From assembly GCA_963556495.2 (NCBI GenBank), contig OY747705.1, forward strand, positions 30,373,001-30,437,000: a stretch of 64,000 nucleotides of DNA, written 5' to 3'. Each line of letters opens with the position of its first letter. The stretch's first letter is position 1. Under the pieces are notes generated by a model. The model was not told where the DNA came from and did not search any database. It saw only the letters and a list, made by a program, of their open reading frames with translations. This document shows positions 34,041 to 45,317 of this stretch, piece by piece. The stretch comes from Valencia hispanica (Eukaryota > Chordata > Actinopteri > Cyprinodontiformes > Valenciidae). The translations under genes and the position numbers were made by a program.

Positions 34041-34781
34041 TCAGCAGGAATCCAGCACAAAGTTCTGGAGGCCGACCGTGGATCGGCAGGAATCCGGCAC
34101 AAAGTTCTGGAGGCAACCCGTCCAAGGACCACATGGACGATGTGGGACCGGAAGGCTTGGAGTTTGGCGGCGCCTGGGACACGATGAGAGTGTCCGTCGG
34201 AACACACTCTGAAGACTGGAGCTCTGGAACACACTCTGAAGACTGGAGCTCTGGAACACACTCTGAAGACTGGAGCTCTGGAACACACTCGGAAGGCTGG
34301 AGCTCTGGAACACACTCTGAAGACTGGAGCTCTGGAACACACTCGGAAGGCTGGAGCTTTGGAACACACTCAGAAGGCTGGGACCGGAACTTGAGATCGC
34401 CGGGGCGCTGGGACCGGAGCTAGGCAGCAGGAGCGGATCCCGGAAAGACTGCTGCACGCAGGTAGCATTAGCCGCCGAAATGCAGCTCAGAGGAACCGGG
34501 TCAGGAGCTTGGATGGCCTGAAACTTATGGTGCTGGACAGACTTCTGGGGAACAGGGAGGTCGTCGACCAAGCCCCTCTGGAAAGTATTAGGAGCGGCCC
34601 TCGATCGGACAGCCTCATACCTCCGAGGACCAACACCGGGGGGACAGTAGGCCAACTGGGAACCCAGATAAGGTGAGTCTGAAGACAGTCCTCGGCTTAT
34701 GCACCAATTGACAAGTTCCATCCATTCCTCCTCCGAATGCTTGTACTCTGCTGGGTCCAATTGGTTGGTTCGTTCTGTCAT
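34041..34781 (-). CDS. ORF of compact LTR element, unknown function
   Basis: It is 246 codons long from an ATG that lies in the last bases of the 5' LTR (the LTR end CATGACA supplies Met-Thr). The N-terminus reads MTERTNQLDPAEYKHSEEEW, possibly related to the start of Gypsy Gag proteins. The middle is Pro/Ser-rich. The C-terminal half contains tandem 9-residue units (SVFQSSSLQ/P type) from a 27-base repeat. There is no zinc knuckle, protease or polymerase motif. The frame also stays open upstream through the LTR, so the ATG choice is inference. It is intact, unlike most ORFs here. It could be a truncated Gag or a non-coding frame kept open by the repeat. Confidence 0.4.
   Translation of the reverse strand: MTERTNQLDPAEYKHSEEEWMELVNWCISRGLSSDSPYLGSQLAYCPPGVGPRRYEAVRSRAAPNTFQRGLVDDLPVPQKSVQHHKFQAIQAPDPVPLSCISAANATCVQQSFRDPLLLPSSGPSAPAISSSGPSLLSVFQSSSLPSVFQSSSLQSVFQSSSLPSVFQSSSLQSVFQSSSLQSVFQSSSLQSVFRRTLSSCPRRRQTPSLPVPHRPCGPWTGCLQNFVPDSCRSTVGLQNFVLDSC
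34201..34386. repeat. 27-base tandem repeat, seven copies
   Basis: Units start at 34201, 34228, 34255, 34282, 34309, 34336 and 34363 (AACACACTCTGAAGACTGG type), with a few variants. They preserve the reading frame of the minus-strand ORF. Confidence 0.95.
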
Positions 34782-35075
34782 GTTTTGGTGAAAGGAGGAC
34801 CCAAATGCAGAGTGTCGGGTTGAGCTCCTTCTGCTCATCTTTAATAAAGTTCCAAAATCAAAACTCGGGACAACACAAGACGTGGACTGGACCTGGGTTT
34901 GACGACATCTGATGAACTCAGACCACTCTGACGAACTCTGACGACGAACCAGCGGAGACATGAGGCCACAGGGGAACCTATATACACAGGGATGTAATTG
35001 GGGAAACTCAAAACAGCTGGGGGTGATCAGGACACAGAGACAGACAAAGACAGGGACAAAAGTCACACCGTGACA
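34776..35075 (-). repeat. LTR (5') of compact element
   Basis: 300 bases with TGTCA...TGACA ends on the plus strand. TATA-like CTATATACACAG sits at about 34977-34988 on plus; on minus this is TGTATATAG. Confidence 0.85.
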
Positions 35076-36477
35076 AATTTCTGTGAAAATACTTTTTAAT
35101 TAAGTACATTATCCTACTTGCAATGAAAATGACAAAGATCTTATTCATGACCTATGTAGTGTGTTAACACTATTGTAAGAATAAATATTTCATTATAACT
35201 GTGGAGAAACTGCCAAGTAACCCAAGCTAACTATAAACTCAAATTTTGAAAACACACTTAAGATTTTTATTATAAAGGTCTGACTTGTATTATAAGCATG
35301 AGCCATTTTGTGAAACTCTTGAAAGCTCCTTTGCACTGGGTAAGAGAGTCTTGGTGTGGTCTGGGAGACGGTCCTGTAACTCTTTGTCTGCAAAATACAG
35401 GATATAATCACAATTATTTGTATTTCTGCGACTCACAAACTGGTGACAGTAGGCTATTTAATGATAAATTTTCAGAAATGAACATTGTAAATAAATGACA
35501 CTAGATAAGCACAAATCTGACTTAAATTTCACATTATTTATTTTGTCTGTACTCACGTGTCCAGTGGTTGTACACGTTGTTGATGGCCTCATTTGCTTGC
35601 AGCTTTTACTTTATGCGCATCAGCTGATCCAAATGGTCCACTTCAAGACGATTTCCTCGATGCTGTTTTCATACGATTCATTAGGTATTATTAGTGACAT
35701 AAACGTTACTGTCTTGAAGCGAAATCTTTTAACCCAAATGCAGAATCAAACACTAAAATATTTATTCACACACTATATGAGCAGGTAAACTCTAGCCCTG
35801 CTGACTGACAGGAGCAGGAGCACCACTGCTATGTTCCCATTGAAGGTTAAATGCTCAATTCTGATTGCTGATTGCTTACAAACTAAGACCAACAATTATG
35901 AGCCCGTTTCTGAGAGGAATAAAACGAAAACTTCAGATGTTTTCAGAACATGTTATAATCCCCTTTTTTGTTAAAGAAAATTCCACCAAAACACTACAGA
36001 CTTTCTAAATAAATCAAGCACATTTCACAGCGCACACACCTGGCACTGTCTGTGCATAGACAAAAGCGCACTGCTCCTATATAAACAGTAGGATCTGAGT
36101 TTGTGTCTGGATTAGTTAATAACATAATTTTTTTCACCTTAGTCTTATTTGCATACCCGTGTCTATCTTTAATCTGTGTTGTTTCAGTCTCTGCATTGAT
36201 ATGGCTATACCCATGGATAATGGGTTCGGGCGAGTGTTTTTTTCTAATTGGACTGGTGCAAGGGCACCGCTGGAACTGTTACTGCATATGCTCATTGATT
36301 CATACTGCAAAATAGCCCAGAATTAATTATTTGTTTGTTGTTGTTGTTTTTTTCAATTCACGTTACATTTTTTTTGTGCGCAGAGCAGATTTTCTGCGCG
36401 CGACGACTGTATCGGCAGTGCACAATTACGTACAGCTTAGAGGGAACATTGCATATGACAATCATTTACTCAAAGGC
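35076..36477. other. AT-rich region; possible LTR-like piece
   Basis: No gene recognised. The segment near 35715-35800 (AACCCAAATGCAGAATCAAA, then ATTTATTC, then GCAGGTAAACTC) resembles 63080-63200 and may be an LTR end on the minus strand. Confidence 0.4.
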
Positions 36478-36591
36478 AATTCTAAACAGATGAGTTTTTA
36501 GTCTCGACTTAAAGCAGTTCAGAGTTTCAGCAGCTCTGCATTTGTCAGGAAGTCTGTTCCAGATAAGAGGAGCATAGAAACTAAAAGCTGC

Positions 36592-37053
36592 TCATCCATG
36601 CTTGGTTCTGAGTCTAGAGATGTTTAGTAGGCTATAGTTGGAGGACCTGAGTGGTCTCAGTGGTTGGTACGGTGACAACAGGTCTTCAACAAATTTTGAT
36701 GCTAAGCCATTTATTGATTTATAAACTAGTAGGTAGGTAGTTTTGAAATCTAGTCTCTGAGCTACAGGGAGCCAGTTTAAGGACTGTAGAACTGGGGTGA
36801 TCTGCTCAACTTTCCTGGTCCGAGTGAGTACACGAGCAGCAGCGTTCTGGATCAGCTGTAGCTGTCTGATTGACTTTTTAGGCAGACCTGTGAGAACGCT
36901 GTTGCAGTAATCAATCAGACTAAAGATAAACGTATGCATGAGTTTTTTGAGGTCCTGTTGTGACATTGTAATTCTAGAAATGTTCTTCAGGTTATAGAAG
37001 GCTGACCTTGTAGTTGCCTTTATGTGACCTTGGAGGTTCAGGTCTGAGTCCAT
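36592..37053 (-). pseudogene. LINE ORF2 thumb and C-terminal fragment
   Basis: The 153-codon frame has LKNISRITMSQQDLKKLMHTFIFSLIDYCNSVL, followed by LQLIQNAAARVLTR and LNWLPVAQRLDFK. These are typical post-palm segments of CR1/L2-type ORF2, and the frame ends inside the C-terminal region (RTKHG). Confidence 0.8.
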
Positions 37054-37074
37054 TGCTACACCTAGATTTCGGGA

Positions 37075-37395
37075 CTAATCAGTAGTTTCTAGCTGTATTA
37101 ATAGAAGCTGTGTGCTTCTATTGACTCTTGATCGTTCCTCTTTAGGTCCAAAAATAATTACTTCAGTTTTGTTTCTGTTCAGCTGGAGAAAGTTATGGCA
37201 CATCCATCCATTTATTTGGTCAATGCATTGATTTAGGGTTTGAATGGGTTCAAAGTCACCTGGTGACATTGTAATGCAAAGCTGAGTATCATCTGTGTAG
37301 TTATGGTAGCTAATGTGATTGGTTGCTATAATCTGGGCTAGAGAGAGCATGTAGATATTAAATAGGAAAGGCCCTAAGATGGAGCCCTGGGGCAC
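37075..37395 (-). pseudogene. LINE ORF2 reverse transcriptase palm fragment
   Basis: It contains [16 protein letters not shown] (motif B) and YTDDTQL (motif C, catalytic Asp pair with Thr in place of Ala). A stop separates it from the thumb and C-terminal part at 36592-37053. Truncated, so it cannot act. Confidence 0.85.
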
Positions 37396-37420
37396 CCCAC
37401 ATGTGATTTTTGTTTGTTCT

Positions 37421-37729
37421 GATGAAATGTTTCTTATTAAAACAAAAGCCTCAGCTATTGTAAAGATGGTTTAAAACAATAAACCACCTTTTCCTTATTC
37501 AGAGCAGGTAATAATATTATTTTTTTCATTTATTAATATTTACAAAAGACTGATTATTAAATAAAGAGCATAACCTTTGAGGTTTGGATAAAAGGAAGCT
37601 GGATGAGACACATCAAATACATTGATCAGCTTACTTATGACAAAGCAACACTCACAACTGCAAAACACAGAATACAAGCACTTTTTAGTCTAAAGTCAGT
37701 CCACCTAGTCTTTTTCTTAAAAGAAATTC
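37421..37729. other. No recognised feature
   Basis: AT-rich spacer between the LINE and the Tc1-like element. Confidence 0.4.
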
Positions 37730-39380
37730 TTCTAAAATAATGGTTTTCTGTTGTTTTTGTCTGTTTCACAGTGACCGTTTATGTACAGTACATATATTGG
37801 CTTATAAAAATAAAGTAGTGAAGTCTTTAGTGTTAAACATCCAAAGTAGTGCTATGAAGAAAGGAAAACCATCCTGTAAAGGTAAAGGATCACCTTTACA
37901 AATCACGCATTATATCCACAATGTTTTAGAAATAGAAATTCAAAATGTATGTCACGCATTTATATTGAGCGCAATTCTTCTGATATACTCAAATAATATA
38001 GATTGCAGAGATCCAGAGTTAGGAGTCAGGTAGGAGAATCTGTTGACATATCAACTATTAGTTGTGCTTGCTGCAGTTTGTCACAAGCCCTGTATGGGAC
38101 AAAACAAACATGAGGAAACAGGTGCCCTAGTTAGTTCAGATCAAAACAATAAGAATATTTTTGCATACATACAAAATGGTATGAGTGGTTTAAAACTAAC
38201 ACTGCACATTAAACTGAATGTACCCTCCTGCAGTGAAAAATGGTGGTGTTAGGAGTCTGGAGTGTTTGTCTATTTGTGTGTCCTTGTCTGTCTACCTGCT
38301 TTTCTCCACTTTTCATGAAAGTTCCACCAGGGGTCCTGTTTGAGCTGAGGACCTGTCCATCAACCCTGGGGTGGAGCCGAACTCTGAAGTCTTCACAGCT
38401 GCAGCTCACTGAAGCTCATCACTGGCTGGATAAAAAGAGCTGACTGTCAGAACCTCAGTGCCTGAGTGTTCGTAAAGTTCTAGCCCTTTGTGTCTTTCTA
38501 GAGTCCTAGGGTTATTTATCTCCTGAGACTATGTTCTAACACATATCTGTGCTCCTTCCAAAGGTTTTCCTCGCAAGTTATCTCCTAATGACCAGTTCTC
38601 CAACTGGACTGCAGACCTTGGTCTTCATTACACGTCTGACAGCCTTCAAGCTCCAAGTTCCTTCATGATCCATATTCCAGCTCCGTGCTCTGCCTCCCCG
38701 GCCTCCATACTCAGTCCTCACTCCCTGGATCCACCTCCTCACTTTCACCTGGGACTTAGCAGGAAGCTTCCGCAGACATTCCGGAGTCCCAGCTCTTTCT
38801 GCCTACCTTTCTTTCCATCACCTGTCAAGTAAACTGCACCTGAGTAAACTCAAACGGTTTAATGCATATCAAGATTCTCCCTCAACTCTGAACTCCCCTT
38901 CCTGCAGTTCTTCACATCTCTATTTTCCTATACAGTGTTTCTGGGTCCTGCAGTCCCCATCTTCATAATCCTCAATCCTTTGCTTCAATAACACTTTTAT
39001 AAATTTTCACAACTGGTCTCCCTAGTGTTGTCCTGAATGTGGGTCAGAAAGCTAAATCTAAACATGACAGATGGTGGCAGTATCATACTGTGGGAATGTT
39101 TCACAGGGAGACAGGGAAGCTGGTTGGAGCTATATACTGTATAAAACTGTAAAAAAAACTTGGGACTAGGGTAAAGCGTCACCTTTCAGCAGGACTAGAG
39201 AGAGCTTATAGGTTATACAAGAATATAGAATGGCCTAACAAGTCCAACTTATTTTAGCGTCTTAATGGACAAACATTTTGATCTATAGATTTGCAAAGAG
39301 ACATTCCTCGAAACAACTGTATCTGGCACAGCTGTGTCTTCAAAGTATTCACAAAGAGGAGTTGGATATTTTTTCCTTAG
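37730..39380 (+). mobile_element. Tc1-like transposon split by a solo LTR
   Basis: Left part, up to 38246: GGAGAATCTGTTGACATATC, then CAGTTTGTCACAAGCC, then AAAACTAACACTGCACATTA and CAGTGAAAAATGG. Right part, from 39071: ATGGTGGCAGTATCATACTG, then CACCTTTCAGCAGGAC and ATGGCCTAACAAGTCCAA. Together they follow the order of a Tc1 transposase gene on the plus strand, but with many stops. Terminal repeats were not clearly placed; limits are approximate. Confidence 0.7.
38247..39069 (+). mobile_element. Solo LTR inserted in the Tc1-like element
   Basis: An 823-base segment starts TGTTAGGAGTC and ends AAACATGACA. ATGGTGG occurs directly before it (38240-38246) and one base after it (39071-39077), suggesting a target duplication. 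Its end (TGGGTC... AAACATGACA) resembles that of the compact LTR element, so it is probably Gypsy-type. No internal genes. Confidence 0.65.
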
Positions 39381-40349
39381 TTATAAATGACATGCAACTT
39401 GAATACAAACACTTTTGCAAGGCTTTGTTTGCCTGTTAGTCTGTTTGTCAATTTGTCACACAATATGATTAATATTTTAAGTCATGTTCCATTCATTGCA
39501 AGCCTTGAAACTTTTTTTTATGGCAAATTTAAAATGAAGGCCTTGAACATATCCAGACTGACACCTTTACTGTTCTAACTCAAAGTGGGTAGGTGGATCA
39601 CCATTCCTCCTGTTAGTTCTCTTGTTTCTCCTCCCAGAGGAGGCCATCGACTTCCACAGCAGCCAAGCCTCCTGCTGGAATCCATGACTGCTGGCCATCT
39701 GGACACAGTTGAAAAAGGTTGTATGGCAAACTGTGCAAAAGGCATGTCTTAATATCACTAAACCCAGCAGGACAAGCATTGCACCAGCTCAGAGTCGGAT
39801 CAAATAAGGTGCTGTCACATGAAATATTTGGATTTATACAGAAGCTTATCATAGGTATTTTCAGAGCTTGGAAATTTATCAGTAGAATTGGGTCATTGCA
39901 GGGTCCAAATTTATTTGACAGATGAACTTGACAGTTACTCCCAACCCAAACATGCCAAGGCATTTATTACCCACCCATATTTTTCTGGTAATAAAAAAGT
40001 GTAATTTTAAGTCTCCCAGCAAGAAGATGGAGGGCTAATGGATGGGCGTGCTGATGGACATGATCCGGCATGTAGCACATTCACGAACACATGTACTCTC
40101 CATTGTCTGCAGCAGCCACATGCTGATAAGGTCTTGGATTGCACTCTATTTCAAGTCAACCACAAAAGGCTTCCTTCCACAGCCCTCCAGCCCCCCACGG
40201 TGAAATAGGAAGACCAGTAGATTGCTGAAATAAAACGAGTTTTTCTGAAAGTGTTACATTGGACAACAATTTGAGAAAAGTTTGCTCACTTTTTAAATGT
40301 TTTTATTCTATTGCTGCTTAAAAATTTTATAAATTAGAATATTACTAGA
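39381..40349. other. No recognised feature
   Basis: Only short frames without domains. A segment near 39600-39960 is GC-richer, but no element ends or coding motifs were recognised. Confidence 0.4.
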
Positions 40350-40660
40350 GCTGCATAGTGGCGCAGTTACTAGTAAGAAGCAAGGAGGCCATGGTTCTAA
40401 TCCCGGCCTGGGGTCTTTCTGGATGTTCCCTATGCGTGGGTTCTCTCTGGGTACTCCAGCTTGCTCCCACAGTCCAAAAACATTACTGGTGAATTGGTCT
40501 CTCTAAACTGCCCTTAGGTATGATTGTGCATGGTTGTATGTCTCTGTGTTGGAGGGTGTACCCAGGGTATACCCCACCTCTCCCCCTGTGACTGCTGGAG
40601 ATAGGCACCAGGCGCAACCCTGCATAGGATTGATGGGTACATATAATAAATAGATGGAAT
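40350..40660 (+). mobile_element. SINE with GGAT-type tail, copy 2
   Basis: It begins with a tRNA-like head (GCATAGTGGCGCAGTTACTAG, then a B-box-like GGTTCTAATCC). The body contains GGGTCTTTCTGGATGTTCCC and CTCCCACAGTCCAAAAACAT, and it ends TGCATAGGATTGATGGGTAC. The head suggests RNA polymerase III transcription. Confidence 0.75.
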
Positions 40661-41919
40661 ATTACTGTTTGAACATGTCTGACTCTTTGGTAGTTTTAAT
40701 CAAGCTATTTAAATTAAGGGATTTATTTGCCTTAACTTGAGTGTAAAATAGTCAATTTGAATAGGGCACAAAGGTTAAGAAATTAAATCTGTAGAATTTC
40801 TTTATGTCAGCTTTTAAAATACTGTTGTACTAGCTCAAACAGCAGTAATCAATTGTTGAGGCTATTGCCTTTTACTGGACAAACTGCATCTCACAGCATC
40901 CTTTTATTAATCGAACTGCATCTCCCAGCATCCGTTGCGCCGCCCTCAACCCATTCTCATTGGTCTGTGGCCAGTGAGGAAATCACAAAGTTGATAAAGG
41001 GGGCGCAAAAACTAAAATCATCATCTTTTGGTTTCTACCCGCGGAGCCGCAAAGAGACGCTTTACTTCACTGCTAGCAAACTTTCCCCTTTTTCGTTCAA
41101 ACCTGCTGGGCCAGGAAAAAACTCCCCTTTTTAAACTTCGAAGTGAACCGGCCAAGCAAACAGACTTCCCGTCCATGCAACCAGGAAGTCCGCTGGCCTC
41201 TGAGCTCTATTGAAAACAGGCCTGAGTCCCTCAGTGCCTAAAATTGGATGTCCGCTTTTTGACCTCAGTTTGCGCAACCGCTCCTCTTTAACTGGACACT
41301 CTCAGGCCGTTCTACATCATTCGTTGTGGACTTTGAAGAGAGTCATCACCAAGTCGGATAAACCTGGTTTATTTATGTTGAGTCTGGGTAGAGGAGATTT
41401 AGGTCCAATGGGTTAGATCCCATTTTTCTGTTGGTTGATATAAGTTTGTAAACTTGTTAACCACTGTTATTCTTGGTCAATTAGGGTCGCCATACGCTGG
41501 CCTCGAATGTTGCATGCTTTGTGTTTTATTATTATTTTACTTGTTGGTTGCAACCAGAAGCAGTATATTGTATTATTTGCCAGCTTGTATTATTTGCCAG
41601 CTTGTTGTATTGTCCGCTGCGGTTGGCTCGCGTGGCTGTCAGGCACGTTGCGTGGCTTCGCACTGATGCCCTTTTACTATCACCCCCTTCCCTTTGTCCA
41701 AGCCACCATTGCTAATTGAAGCTAACACACACACACACCTACACACATGCCGTAACCCCTCCTCTCAACATTAACTGTTTTGTTCTATATTTTTGCATGC
41801 GTTAGATGGGATAGAAATTATAAATGAAATGTTTGGCAATAAGGTTGATCTATTTTCTTAATTAATTTTCTTAATTTTCTTAATAAAACGAGAAGTTTCT
41901 GGTTCTTCTTCAGTGTGTG
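40661..41919. other. Includes a promoter-like GC-rich island (40850-41730)
   Basis: A repeated CTGCATCTC.CAGCATCC (about 40883 and 40917), a CCAAT-like CTCATTGG (40957) and TGATAAAGGGGGCGC are followed by a GC-richer transcript-like stretch. AATAAA lies near 41882 and a TTCTTCA end near 41911. It could be an old solo LTR of an unrecognised retrovirus or a host promoter. No coding domain found. Confidence 0.3.
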
Positions 41920-42773
41920 CTTTAAAGGAACAGGGGGCAGGATTTGTAAATAAAATAAACATCTATGTCCAGTTTTTTAATGCTGTTGGGTGATGAAGCA
42001 TTATAAACCAAAAAGAATGAGCCCACCCACGTATCGCTCTATTTTCTTAAACTGGCTGTGTGCTGCAAAATGTGCTGCAGTTCGGGGCCTGAATTTCCCA
42101 CGCTGTCCTACGGATGTGACGTCAATTGACACGGCTTGCGCGTTCTCGACAGCTTTAACCTCTTAAGCCCCAGGGTCTCTCCAAGCTCCTAGCTCGAATA
42201 GGACATGCCCAACATTAATTTTGTTTTTCTCTGCAAAAACAAACTTTGTGTAAACAATCGTAGTATCAAAATGAAGCCAATGCTTGTGAGATTTAATCAG
42301 AGGTGTGAAAATTACAGCATATGTTACTGTGCCAAAGTAATTGTAGCTTGAACATAGACAAATTACAAGATTCTTTATTCACGCCTTATTTGGTTTCTCA
42401 TGTTACAGTATATAAACCATTGAAAATATGCTCCAGTAGAATATAAACTGCAGATAATCATAACCAACATGTGTAGATTACCTGTACCAAGATTCATGTT
42501 GATGAAGTGAAGTGGAGCAAAGTTACAGAGGTTTTAGTGAAAAAATAGCTAGTTTTTTTGCAGTTTGGCACATTTCGGCACAATTTGGCACAAACAGTGA
42601 AAGTTTCAATTTCTCAGTTCCTGATCTACTGATTGCATTCAAGTTCAATTATATGCCTGAAAACTAAGTGTTTTTTTTCATATTTTTTGGTAAAATATCC
42701 AACATATTTATCACCCTATTTAAATAACACTATAACACAGAGATAGGCTTGACTCCAACTGAAGAACATTTAT

Positions 42774-43031
42774 TCAAATTCCAAATACAACAAAATTGTG
42801 AAATATACATATGAAATGGATAACAAAACTGTTCACAACCCCCCCCCTTATCAATGCAAATGTTATATAGATGGTAATGTGCTTTGCATGCAGTAATAAT
42901 ATGATCGTAGAGTGGCCTGATTTTGCACAGACGACTGTAATCAGGGGTGGTTTTTGTTTCTTTTCATTGTCCTCATTCACAAAGCTGGGGTGCAATGACC
43001 ACAAGATTGCCTCAAACTGGTTTCTCTGCAT
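42774..43031 (-). pseudogene. piggyBac-like transposase fragment, continuation
   Basis: The start reads RNQFEAILWSLHPSFVNEDNEKKQKP, the block that follows the N-terminal core in piggyBac transposases (an RF..I...LH-type motif). It overlaps the upstream fragment in another frame (42977-43360). The later part of the DDD catalytic domain is not readable, so most of the transposase C-terminus is lost. Confidence 0.7.
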
Positions 43032-43360
43032 AGTGTTATGGGATAATTTAAAATTATATGGCCACTCACCCAGCAGTCAGCCACAACTCCTGTGTATACA
43101 ATGATGGATAGGAAAACATATAAGTCTGTTACAGTGAGGGGAGTCCAAAGGAACTTTCTGCCATTCTCTTTCCTTTTTGTAGCATTGGTATTGTTGATAA
43201 TTCTCCAAAGTACAGTTGAACTGAAGAAGAACTGGAAGAGAGAGAGGGGAGACCATGCTGCTGCTTGGTCAAATGTATGTAGGGCCCGGTGGCCTCGTGA
43301 GAATGAACCTAAAAGACTAAGGAGTGCTGTCCTCCTCATGTCTGTGTCATCTTCACCCAC
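42977..43360 (-). pseudogene. piggyBac-like transposase fragment, N-terminal core
   Basis: The 127-codon frame has LFQFFFSSTVLWRIINNTN, then FLWTPLTVTDLYVFLSIIVYTGVV, which match the start of the conserved domain of piggyBac transposases (DDE_Tnp_1_7). The catalytic aspartates lie further downstream in the family and are not preserved here. Splice signals may join it to the acidic exon at 44081-44197. Confidence 0.75.
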
Positions 43361-43508
43361 TGGAGTGTCAGCAGACCTCTTTGGACAGCCGTTGCCTTAG
43401 CTTAGTTGAAGGCCTTGGAGGTATTTAGTCTTCATCCTCACTAAAACAAGATAACAGAAAAATAGAAAAATTATAAATATATGAATACACATCTACATGG
43501 AAATGTCT

Positions 43509-43624
<116 letters not shown>

Positions 43625-43848
43625 GCAGCTGTGTCTCTCTGTATGACGTCCCAGCAGTCTGCTTGAGCATGGTGAAACGTTGATGAGTAAGCTAAGGATG
43701 AATGCTGAGGTGACTAAAAGAATATTATGACAGAAAAAGAGTTGGAAAAAAATATACAGAAACTACAAATATAACCCACAAATATGTTTACACACATCTC
43801 TGTACACATATCTACACAAATATCCACACATGAATTCCCAAATCTCTT

Positions 43849-43857
<9 letters not shown>

Positions 43858-43922
<65 letters not shown>

Positions 43923-43938
43923 ACACACACACACACAC
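43858..43938. repeat. (AT)n(CA)n microsatellite
   Basis: About 60 bases of AT repeats followed by CA repeats. A second expansion within the same element. Confidence 0.95.
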
Positions 43939-44080
43939 GCACACACACAGGCACAAAAAGATGTGAACGAAATAGTTACAAGAACTGTCTGTATACAAAC
44001 ATCTAAGAACACACACACACAAAAAAACATCTATATAAAATGGCTGACAGAGCTATTAGCATTAGCTAGTTGGGACATAC

Positions 44081-44197
44081 CTCTCTTCCTCCTGTAAAAT
44101 CTGATGACGAGTCCTCCACACAAACCTCCGATGAACTATCATTCCAAATAATCGCCAGGGCTTCGTCGGTGATAATTCTGTTCTCTTGAAGCGCCAT
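44081..44197 (-). CDS. piggyBac-like transposase first coding exon (candidate)
   Basis: A 39-codon exon starts at ATG 44197 (MALQENRIITDEALAIIWND) and continues into an acidic Ser-rich stretch. It ends exactly at a GTATGT donor (gag|GTATGT on minus). A short acidic N-terminus in front of the core domain is typical of piggyBac transposases. It lies inside the element, upstream of the core fragment at 43360. The match of exon length to whole codons and the donor support it; no acceptor was pinned down. Confidence 0.55.
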
Positions 44198-45317
44198 TTT
44201 TCGAATGCAAACAAACGAAGCTGAATCGTCACCTGCTCAACTGATCACCTGCGTGTAACTGCGTCACAGCGCTCGCCCCCAAGGTAAACAAAATATCTGT
44301 TTTTAGAATTACGCAGACCTGTAACTCCAGTTTCTATTGGCCGATTTGGATGATTGATATATGGTTAGAATCGTAAGATCCTATAGAATCACGCTGACAT
44401 CAGAACTTTGAAGCAGATTGGACAAAGCAAATGTTTACGTGGGGAAAGTTCACAGTGCGCATGTCAGACAAGATTGAGCTTCCTCGAATCAAATGTAAAA
44501 AATAATGGCAAAGGATTACGTTTTATTCACTTTTTCTTTTCTAAATACACACTGGATATTTTAGTTATTCTGGAAATACAGTCATACCACGGTGGATTAT
44601 TCTTTTAGCATGGAAAAACAAAGGTTAGGAAAAATTTATCCTCTTGTTTTTCAAATGCTGTACGTATTTTTGGCCTTATTTTGCTGCTCATTTGCTGAAA
44701 TTTGCACGTAGCGTGATGAGACTTGCAGCTTTAGAATCTGTGAGATGCTGGCTTCCAGGGAAGGCACAGTTTGCTCGGTTCTGTTCGGCAGGGTGACCGA
44801 CAGGTTCGGTTGAATGTGTTCATGTAAAAATCGCAAAATAGCACAACTGTTCCTTTAATTGCTTGTTATTTGTTCTGGGTTTGGAGGTCACAGAAAATAT
44901 TTATGAGTCTTTAGCTGAGATTCTGAGGTTTATAATGATAGGACATGCTTAGCAATCAGTGACCACAGGTCAATTCAATTCGGACATTTCCCCGCCCTTC
45001 CCCCACAGTGACCCGGCGCCGGGTCTGTGGGGCTTACGAGGTTTAAAGAGGAAGAAAAATGGTCGCAGAACTCCATTGATTTAATTGTGAGAATGGATTC
45101 TTCTCTTCTGCAACTGGGAAACAACCAAGGACGACTCACAGACCACTAAAAAGTGGCACTAAGAAAAAGAAGTATGTCACTGTGAAGAGGTATGTTTTTT
45201 TGTGAAGTGTTTGTGCGCGCTCCCGTGCGGCTGGCTTCAGTTACTTGCTGCTCCCCTGCTCCTTTAAAGTTAATTAAATCCTCGCGGACGGACTCCGCCT
45301 TTCAGAAGAGACTGACG

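Larger units (their letters stand above)
33749..35075 (-). mobile_element. Compact LTR retrotransposon (non-autonomous)
   Basis: Two LTRs of about 290-300 bases (33749-34040 and 34776-35075) with TGTCA...TGACA ends flank a 735-base interior. AATT on both sides (33745-33748 and 35076-35079) is a 4-base target duplication. The interior has one ORF on the minus strand and no protease, reverse transcriptase or integrase. LTR ends resemble those of Gypsy-type elements. Confidence 0.85.
36478..37420 (-). mobile_element. CR1/L2-like LINE, 5'-truncated
   Basis: Two frames of ORF2 reverse transcriptase. 37075-37395 has [21 protein letters not shown] (variant of YADD) and [12 protein letters not shown]. 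36592-37053 has IDYCNSVLTGLP, IQNAAARVLTR and LNWLPVAQRLDFK. The element starts inside the palm domain (5' truncation) and reaches into the C-terminal region. Confidence 0.85.

Noticed and set aside
34201..34386. CRISPR-like array
   Set aside because: Units are contiguous with no spacers, in a eukaryotic LTR element.
33923..34423. Plus-strand ORF with THSEDWSSG repeats
   Set aside because: Shadow of the 27-base repeat; the minus-strand frame has the LTR-linked start and element orientation.
40350..40450. tRNA gene at the SINE head
   Set aside because: Only box-like motifs and no full cloverleaf; explained by the SINE.
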